DNA of 10,344 nt from NCBI GenBank assembly GCA_964453435.1, contig CAYVQZ010000099.1, forward strand, positions 1 to 10,344, written 5' to 3'. The position numbers and the translations under genes were made by a program. Source of the DNA: CAYVQZ01 sp964453435. Lineage in GTDB: Bacteria; Abyssobacteria; SURF-5. Of the stretch, positions 5,656-10,344 are shown piece after piece; the stretch's first letter is position 1; each line of letters starts with the position of its first letter. The notes under the pieces are model-generated. The model ran no database searches. It saw nothing but the letters and a program-made list of their open reading frames with translations, and had not been told where the DNA came from.

Positions 5656-6684
5656 TCAATAGTGTGGGAGCAGAAGTTCGAGTCGTTCCTTCAGGCCGGT
5701 GGACACAAGAATCCTGAAGTTGTCGGGATCGTCGGTCTCATGGAAGATGAGCACTCCTTCGACGTCCGGCAGCCGCTCTACCAGTTGGATTCCGTTTTCC
5801 GGACCCAGGACGAATACGGCCGTCGAGAGCGCGTCAGCCGACATTGCGGTTTCCGCAAGAACCGTCGCGCTCAAGACACCTTGAACCGGTTTCCCCGTCC
5901 GGGGGTCGAGTATGTGACAGTACCGTTTCCCGCCGATTTCCACGAAGCGCTCATAATTTCCGGACGTGGCCATGCCCCTGTCGGATACCGGAAGCCGCGC
6001 TATTACTTCGTCGAGTCGCACCGGATGCCGGATGCCTGCCTGCCAGAACGGCCTGTCGAGAGGGGTTCCGAGAGCATAGAAGTTTCCGCCCGCATCCACG
6101 ATAGCGCTGGAGACACCGCGATTGCGCAGGACGTCTATTGCACGGTCGACCGCGTAGCCCTTGGCGATTCCGCCAAAATCGAGCGCCATCCCATCCTCCC
6201 GAAATCGGACGGATTGCGTGTGCTCGTCCACCACAACCTTGTCAAACCCGACGAGCCGCATCTCCGCTTTCAATTCTTCCTGCGTCGGGACCCTGTCCGC
6301 CGTGCGGCTGAAACCCCACAACCGCATCAGCGGGAACACGGTTGGGTCGAAGGCGTGCCCGCTGAGGTCGAAATACAGCCGGCAGGCGGTGGCAACTGTG
6401 AGGAAATCCGGTCCCACTCGAACAGGTCCGGCAAAAGCGTTCCGGTTCACAATCGAGATTTCGCTATCCTCCTTGTAGGCGCTCAGGAGCCGGTCGATTC
6501 GGCGAATCTCGTCAAAGGCCGCCCGGATCGCAGAGCGGGAACCGCCGGGTCCTTCAACCGTAATCGTGAAGGTGGTTCCCATAATGACCGCCTGTTCCTT
6601 TCGAGTGGCGCTGTCGCTCGTCGCCTCGCAGGCCGCGATCATAGCGACAAAGAGCAAGCAGGCCAGGACACGGGTGAAAGACAT
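5656..6684 (-). CDS. apbE: ApbE family FAD:protein FMN transferase (lipoprotein)
   Basis: ApbE attaches FMN from FAD to a threonine of exported or membrane redox proteins such as RnfG, NqrC or extracytoplasmic flavin-carrier domains. From ATG 6684 the protein has 342 residues. It has a type II signal peptide with lipobox IAAC (C19), so it should be a periplasm-facing lipoprotein. Family motifs are intact: MGTTF (35-39), FDPTV (112-116), DFGGIAKGYAVD (169-180), DAGGN (197-201), SGNYERF (241-247), HILDPRTG (257-264) and SADALST (282-288). I chose this start because the signal peptide begins there and AAAGG lies 9 bases upstream. An open frame extends back to 6786 but codes for nothing signal-like. 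It follows dtxR-feoA by 144 bases, and no promoter is evident there, so it is probably the last gene of the Feo operon. No target protein with a DGxTSGAT-type motif is in the window. Confidence 0.93.
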   Translation of the reverse strand: MSFTRVLACLLFVAMIAACEATSDSATRKEQAVIMGTTFTITVEGPGGSRSAIRAAFDEIRRIDRLLSAYKEDSEISIVNRNAFAGPVRVGPDFLTVATACRLYFDLSGHAFDPTVFPLMRLWGFSRTADRVPTQEELKAEMRLVGFDKVVVDEHTQSVRFREDGMALDFGGIAKGYAVDRAIDVLRNRGVSSAIVDAGGNFYALGTPLDRPFWQAGIRHPVRLDEVIARLPVSDRGMATSGNYERFVEIGGKRYCHILDPRTGKPVQGVLSATVLAETAMSADALSTAVFVLGPENGIQLVERLPDVEGVLIFHETDDPDNFRILVSTGLKERLELLLPHY

Positions 6685-6828
6685 TGGGGATATCCTTTTG
6701 TGACGCCGCTGTGTGAATGTGGCCGAGGCTTCGGCAACACATCCCTCGGCAGCAGTCTCGAACCCGCGAGGTCCCGCATCAATCATTCGCGGAACAGCTC
6801 TCGTTCGCGGGCAAAATTCGCGGACAGT

Positions 6829-7563
6829 TCAGTTCGTCTTGACGACATGAATATTCTGGGCGATTTCCCGGTCAATTGCAAGCTGGGTCTCGCCGAGAAT
6901 TATCACAAGGGAAGGCTGCCGCTGGTGAACTCTGACAACAGTGCCGGGCAGCAACCCGAAGGCGGTGAGCCGGTCGAGGCGTGCGTGGTCTGCGGTTTCG
7001 ACGTAAAGGATTTTGCCGGATTCTCCGCTGCGCAGTTGGTCGAGAGAGAGAACAAAGGGGGCGGCGGTTCGTCTTTTGTCCCTGCAGCACGGACCGGGGG
7101 GAATCTCGAGGCCGTGCGGACAGGTGCGGGGGTGGCCGAGTATCGTGCAGATGCTCTCGACAACGCCCGGCTTCAGGATATGTTCCAGGGCGCACGCCTG
7201 GCTTTCCAGTTCGTGGTCCTCGTGAATGAGCAGGACATCGCTCAGGAGACGCTCGGCGAGCCGGTGCGCGCGGATGAGTTTTTCCGCCTCCTTCCTGCCA
7301 TTCTCCGAGAACGCGACCTTTTCGCCGGTCACGGTGATGAGGCCGGATGAGGCCATTTGACGGAGCAAATCGTCAACATCGACATCCTCTTCGTGTTTCT
7401 CGCGCAGGCTTCCGATGGTGGTTTCTCCACCCGCCTCCTTCAGGATGTAAATGAGCTCCAGCAGTTCATCGATATCCGCTTTGCTGTAATCGACCGATGG
7501 CGGCTGAAAATCGCCGGGTTGCCGTCCGGAGCGCCATCGGTTTCTGCGTCCGCCCCATCCCAC
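6829..7563 (-). CDS. DtxR-family metalloregulator fused to a C-terminal FeoA (SH3-like) domain
   Basis: This 244-residue protein combines a DtxR/MntR-type winged helix (about 29-95), a metal-binding dimerisation domain (about 96-160) and a FeoA domain (about 170-244, with GLLPGTVVRV and the final IHVV). DtxR-type ligands are visible: H100 and E104 (HRLAE; DtxR H79, E83) and C124, E127, H128 (ACALEH; DtxR C102, E105, H106). DtxR M10 and H98 are replaced by E33 and E120. Extra cysteines C148, C159 and C160 follow in CPHGLEIPPGPCC. The start is GTG 7563, directly after the TAA of the Cys-rich gene, with GGAG nine bases before it. No other ATG, GTG or TTG occurs in frame before the domain. The Gly/Arg-rich N-terminus is thus genuine. 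The likely role is a ferrous-iron-responsive repressor of this or other iron genes; the FeoA domain may sense or contact FeoB. Confidence 0.88.
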   Translation of the reverse strand: MGWGGRRNRWRSGRQPGDFQPPSVDYSKADIDELLELIYILKEAGGETTIGSLREKHEEDVDVDDLLRQMASSGLITVTGEKVAFSENGRKEAEKLIRAHRLAERLLSDVLLIHEDHELESQACALEHILKPGVVESICTILGHPRTCPHGLEIPPGPCCRDKRRTAAPFVLSLDQLRSGESGKILYVETADHARLDRLTAFGLLPGTVVRVHQRQPSLVIILGETQLAIDREIAQNIHVVKTN

Positions 7564-7767
7564 TTAGTCTTTCTCCTTTTTCTTCATCCGCTTTCTGAGC
7601 CAGCCGGCGAGTTTCGATTCTTCGGGCATTCCGAACCCGCAATTCGGACAGCAAACGAGCCTGCATTCCCTGCGCACGACACAGCCGCCGCACAAATGGT
7701 CGGACGGCGTGAATTCGGTTCCGCAAAGGGAGCATCTCACAGTTTGTTTCTTCTCCGTTGATTCCAT
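7564..7767 (-). CDS. Small Cys-rich (double CxxC) protein of the Feo operon, function unknown
   Basis: This 67-residue protein carries eight cysteines (C12, C15, C26, C29, C35, C39, C40, C43) and H24, in the pattern CxxC-x10-CxxC-x5-C-x3-CCxxC. It ends in an amphipathic, very basic tail (KLAGWLRKRMKKK). There is no signal peptide or membrane segment. The pattern suggests two zinc-ribbon-like knuckles, or an Fe-S or labile-iron site. It lies 21 bases after feoB and its TAA touches the GTG of dtxR-feoA, so it is translated within the operon. AAAGGTG just upstream of ATG 7767 supports the start. It is not the membrane FeoB-associated Cys-rich protein, because the hydrophobic segment is missing, and it does not resemble FeoC. 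Its position suggests a cytosolic partner of FeoB; this is inference. Confidence 0.75.
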   Translation of the reverse strand: MESTEKKQTVRCSLCGTEFTPSDHLCGGCVVRRECRLVCCPNCGFGMPEESKLAGWLRKRMKKKEKD

Positions 7768-7788
7768 GAAACACCTTTCTCCCCCATC

Positions 7789-9816
7789 CTACCCCGAGTA
7801 ACCCGACGCGCGCAAGAGGAAATTTACGATCCCCCCCACCAATATGGCAATAGGAAAAATCAACGACAACATCGCGAGCGCCTTTTTCATGCCGTGCTCC
7901 TTGATGATCACAAAAAAGTTTGCGATACAGGGAATGAACAGCGTTATGACAACGAGGCTGACGATCGCCTGTATCGGGTCCAGCGCGCCCTGTTCGTACA
8001 ATCGGTATAAACCCGCCGCTCCATAGTCGCGCCGCAGGAATCCCATCACGAACGCGACCGTGCTCTCGGCCGGGAGCATCAGGAAGTCGACGACTACCGG
8101 CTGCGTGGCTCTGACCGCCGCATCGAGGATTCCCAGCCGGTCGGCAAGGAACAAAACGAAGGTGCCGAGCAGAAAAAGCGGAACAGCCTCTTTAAGGAAC
8201 CATTCGACCCGGGAGACCGTTTTCAACAGGACGTTCGAGATTTTCGGGAATCTGAACGGTGGAATCTCGATTATGAAGTCGGAGCTCTGGCCCGGCACCA
8301 GTTTGCCCGCCAGGAAACCGACGACCAGCAACTGCGAGACAATGACGAGCACGAAGATTGCGAATGCGCTCAGCGATATCTTTCCGAGAATGCCGAGAAT
8401 GACGCCGAGCTGAGCGGAACACGGGATGGCCAGCGCGAGAAGAAACGTTGTAATGATGCGCTCTTTCTTCGTATCGAGAATTCGTGTGGTCAATGTCGCC
8501 ATCGTGTCGCAGCCGAGGCCGAGAACGATCGGAAGCACCGCCTTGCCGTTCATTCCCATCACCTTGAATATCTTGTTCGCCATAATCGTGAGGCGGGGCA
8601 GGTAGCCGCTGTCTTCGAGAATTCCGAACGCGAGAAAGAAGAATCCCACAATGGGAAAAACGATTGCGATCGCGTAGGTCAATCCCATCGTGATGAGGCC
8701 AAACTCGCCCACGAGTAAATCCCGCACAAAGGGAATCGGCGCCCAGCCTACTGCGGTTGCAGCGGCCGGGTTAATGTAGTTCCCGAATATGACGGATTCA
8801 ATGAAATCGACGCACGTGCCGGCCCCGAATTTGCCGACAAAAAGATATATCAGATACAGGACAAAAGCCAGAATCGGCAGACCCCATACCGGGTGCTGTG
8901 AAAGGTCGCCAAATTTGTTCATCAGCGATGACCGTCGCTTCGGCTCGGCCGTCATCACCTCGCGGAGCAATGAATCGATTTCCTCCAGACGCTGTTTCCC
9001 GATGAGATAGGCAAGGGGGTCGCGAAAATGCACCTGTGTCTTCCTGACTATATCGTGAATTGCCCGGCGCTGGTCTTCGGTGCAAACCTTCGCCAACCAC
9101 TCGTCCAGGCTAGAGTCGCCTGCCAGAATCATAGTCGCCATGGATTCCTTTGAAATGGGGGAGTCGGGAAGGATTTCGGCGAGCTCTCCTATCGCGTGCC
9201 GGATTCTCGGGTGATAGGACACTTTGAATCGGCACGGCGAGGCGGATTCGAGCGATGATAAAAGCTTGTTCAATCCCCGCCGTTCCGTGGCCACTGTTTC
9301 GACCACGGGAACCCCGAGACGCTCGGAGAGCATTTTTGAATCGACTTGTATTCCGGCGCTTTTTGCTTCGTCGGCCATATTCAAGGCGAGCACCATTGGC
9401 ACTCCCATCTCGGCCATTTGCGAAGTCAGTATGAGCGAGCGCCTGAGATTCTTCGAGTCGGCAACCTGGATGACGGTTTTCGAGTTTTCGGAAAGAAGCA
9501 TGTCCCGGGCAACCTTTTCGTCTTCTCCGCGCGGAATCAGGCTGTTTGCGCCGGGTGTATCAATGACCCGATAGGCGCCTCCGTCGAAGCTCGAGTTTCC
9601 CTTCGCGATCTCGACTGTGGTGCCGGGGTAGTTCGAGACGGTAACATACTTGCCCGTGAGGAGGCTGAATAAGACGCTCTTGCCGACATTGGGGTTTCCC
9701 ACCAGAGCGATGGCGGGTTTCGCGGCGGAATCATCCAGCACGATTTTATTTTGAGTACGGTTTCTCATAATGGAATACGGGTCCGCCTTTTTGCGATTGC
9801 GACTCTGTCTCAACAT
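7789..9816 (-). CDS. feoB: Ferrous iron transporter FeoB
   Basis: FeoB imports Fe(II) through the inner membrane using a cytosolic GTPase. Numbering from ATG 9816 gives 675 residues. G-protein motifs are GNPNVGKS (40-47), NYPGTT (62-67), DTPG (86-89) and NMAD (146-149). A helical domain follows, then about eight membrane segments (from about 312 to 669). Pore cysteines are kept: GLGCDTMAT (C436), IPCSAQLG (C466) and FIPCIAN (C630). The gate motifs differ from the usual GCNVPA and CGARL forms. Three starts are possible: TTG 9858 overlapping fur, ATG 9816 with GAGAG four bases upstream, and ATG 9768 without a ribosome site. I prefer 9816, which begins 23 bases after the fur stop. No separate feoA is present; its domain is on the downstream regulator. 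Family call is certain; the start is not. Confidence 0.95.
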   Translation of the reverse strand: MLRQSRNRKKADPYSIMRNRTQNKIVLDDSAAKPAIALVGNPNVGKSVLFSLLTGKYVTVSNYPGTTVEIAKGNSSFDGGAYRVIDTPGANSLIPRGEDEKVARDMLLSENSKTVIQVADSKNLRRSLILTSQMAEMGVPMVLALNMADEAKSAGIQVDSKMLSERLGVPVVETVATERRGLNKLLSSLESASPCRFKVSYHPRIRHAIGELAEILPDSPISKESMATMILAGDSSLDEWLAKVCTEDQRRAIHDIVRKTQVHFRDPLAYLIGKQRLEEIDSLLREVMTAEPKRRSSLMNKFGDLSQHPVWGLPILAFVLYLIYLFVGKFGAGTCVDFIESVIFGNYINPAAATAVGWAPIPFVRDLLVGEFGLITMGLTYAIAIVFPIVGFFFLAFGILEDSGYLPRLTIMANKIFKVMGMNGKAVLPIVLGLGCDTMATLTTRILDTKKERIITTFLLALAIPCSAQLGVILGILGKISLSAFAIFVLVIVSQLLVVGFLAGKLVPGQSSDFIIEIPPFRFPKISNVLLKTVSRVEWFLKEAVPLFLLGTFVLFLADRLGILDAAVRATQPVVVDFLMLPAESTVAFVMGFLRRDYGAAGLYRLYEQGALDPIQAIVSLVVITLFIPCIANFFVIIKEHGMKKALAMLSLIFPIAILVGGIVNFLLRASGYSG

Positions 9817-9839
9817 CCGGCTCTCAAAACTCGCCGGCC

Positions 9840-10265
9840 TTACCGACACTTGTCGCAACGGCCGAATATACGCAAACTATGTCTTTCCGGCTGAAAACCC
9901 ATCCGGTCACACACCTTCTGCTGGAGGGTCTCAATGAAGCCGTCGTCAAACTCGATTATGCGTCCGCACTGGGTGCAAATCATATGGTCATGGTGCTCGT
10001 GTCCGACGATATGCTCATATACCCTTTTCGACTCCGTCAGTTGCATTGCCCGGATCAAGCCGCTTTTAACCAATAGGTCGAGCGTTCGATACACAGTCGC
10101 CCTGGATATCCTCTTTCCCTTTTGCCTCAGTATGTCAACGAGTTCATCGGCGTCGAAATGCTTGTGGATTTCGAAGACAACCCGGAGGATTGTTTGTCGC
10201 TCGGGCGTGAGTTTCAACCCTGTTTTTTTCAGGAAATCGTGAAAGATTGTGTATTCGTCCGTCAT
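9840..10265 (-). CDS. fur: Ferric uptake regulator family repressor (Fur)
   Basis: This 141-residue protein has the Fur layout. The winged helix contains the recognition helix in RISRATVYRTLDLL (52-65). The HKHFDADEL segment (34-42) and the metal cluster HIVGHEHHDHMIC (85-97) follow. Both CxxC pairs of the structural zinc site are present (C97, C100 and C137, C140). H36, H89, H91 and H92 to H94 occupy the usual regulatory-metal region. Fur with Fe(II) represses iron uptake genes. It is the first gene of the Feo operon, 23 bases before feoB, and its own promoter carries a Fur-box-like palindrome. The sequence fits Fur better than Zur or PerR, and the neighbouring Feo genes support that, but specificity within the superfamily is inferred. 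ATG 10265 has only a weak AAGGCGG upstream. Confidence 0.93.
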   Translation of the reverse strand: MTDEYTIFHDFLKKTGLKLTPERQTILRVVFEIHKHFDADELVDILRQKGKRISRATVYRTLDLLVKSGLIRAMQLTESKRVYEHIVGHEHHDHMICTQCGRIIEFDDGFIETLQQKVCDRMGFQPERHSLRIFGRCDKCR

Positions 10266-10275
10266 CGGCCCGCCT

Positions 10276-10294
10276 TAGACTGAGACTCAGTCTC
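10276..10294. promoter_or_regulatory. Fur-box-like operator of three GAGACT-type hexamers
   Basis: On the plus strand the 19 bases read TAGACTGAGACTCAGTCTC. Aligned with the classical Fur box GATAATGATAATCATTATC, 12 of 19 positions agree, including the two direct and one inverted hexamer layout. The differences are systematic: each GATAAT becomes (G/T)AGACT. Inside it is a perfect 8-1-8 palindrome (10277-10293) overlapping a perfect 6-1-6 palindrome. It lies 10 bases before the fur ATG and covers the predicted transcription start, as expected for an autorepressor site. Confidence 0.65.
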
Positions 10295-10298
10295 TGTT

Positions 10299-10328
10299 AG
10301 CTTATCACGCCGACTCCCTGCTTGTCAA
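10299..10328 (-). promoter_or_regulatory. Probable promoter of the fur-feoB operon
   Basis: On the minus strand a consensus TTGACA (10328-10323) is followed after 18 bases by TAAGCT (10304-10299), a poor -10 with three of six consensus bases. The predicted start near 10292 falls in the palindromic operator. The -35 is convincing, while the -10 assignment is tentative. Confidence 0.5.
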
Positions 10329-10344
10329 GCGCTTTCGCGAAATT

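Noticed and set aside
6685..6786. N-terminal extension of ApbE to 6786
   Set aside because: The lipoprotein signal peptide begins at ATG 6684 with a ribosome site, and a 34-residue extension would bury the signal.
5662..7350. 562-codon plus-strand open frame opposite apbE and dtxR-feoA
   Set aside because: It is long because the GC-rich antisense frame lacks stops. Both minus-strand genes show full family motifs, and this frame shows none.

Overview
The window reads as part of a metagenome-assembled scaffold from an uncultivated Gram-negative bacterium. It is moderately GC-rich and contains exactly 100 Ns (3428-3527). A Gram-negative envelope is suggested by a membrane-anchored M23 peptidoglycan hydrolase paired with a bactofilin, and by an ApbE lipoprotein with a lipobox. 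Interspersed short repeats, of kinds I remember from Desulfobacterota-like and candidate-phylum genomes, fit that picture. I cannot name the phylum from sequence alone.

Layout. Positions 1-519 hold no convincing gene but several short repeats. A near-consensus extended -10 promoter (520-548) reads rightward into an M23 peptidase (668-1582), a bactofilin (1771-2307) and mnmA (2326 to the gap). After the gap come noncoding sequence, a perfect 23-bp inverted repeat and five to seven leftward features. Read in the direction of transcription from the right edge, these are fur, feoB, a 67-residue Cys-rich protein, a DtxR-type regulator fused to a FeoA domain, and apbE. They are followed by a zinc alcohol dehydrogenase with its own promoter and an LsrF-type class I aldolase/thiolase.

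How the genes may work together. The M23 hydrolase and the bactofilin form a known kind of cell-shape module. In it a bactofilin polymer positions a hydrolase through the hydrolase's short cytoplasmic tail. The fur-feoB-Cys-rich-dtxR::feoA-apbE cluster is a compact ferrous-iron uptake and sensing operon with two metalloregulators of different families. FeoA is present only as a domain of the second regulator. A Fur-box-like element of three GAGACT-type hexamers overlaps the fur promoter and suggests autoregulation. ApbE, a periplasmic FMN transferase, sits at the end of this operon and hints at a flavinylated redox partner. The alcohol dehydrogenase and lsrF genes look like a separate small catabolic unit with no lsr transport or kinase genes nearby. 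The dehydrogenase promoter is placed so that its mRNA should be leaderless or nearly so.

I see no CRISPR array, tRNA, rRNA, complete transposase, phage gene or defence system. The less ordinary points are the variant Fur box, the double-regulator Feo operon with its Cys-rich mini-protein and divergent FeoB gate motifs, the orphan lsrF and the leaderless-type promoter.
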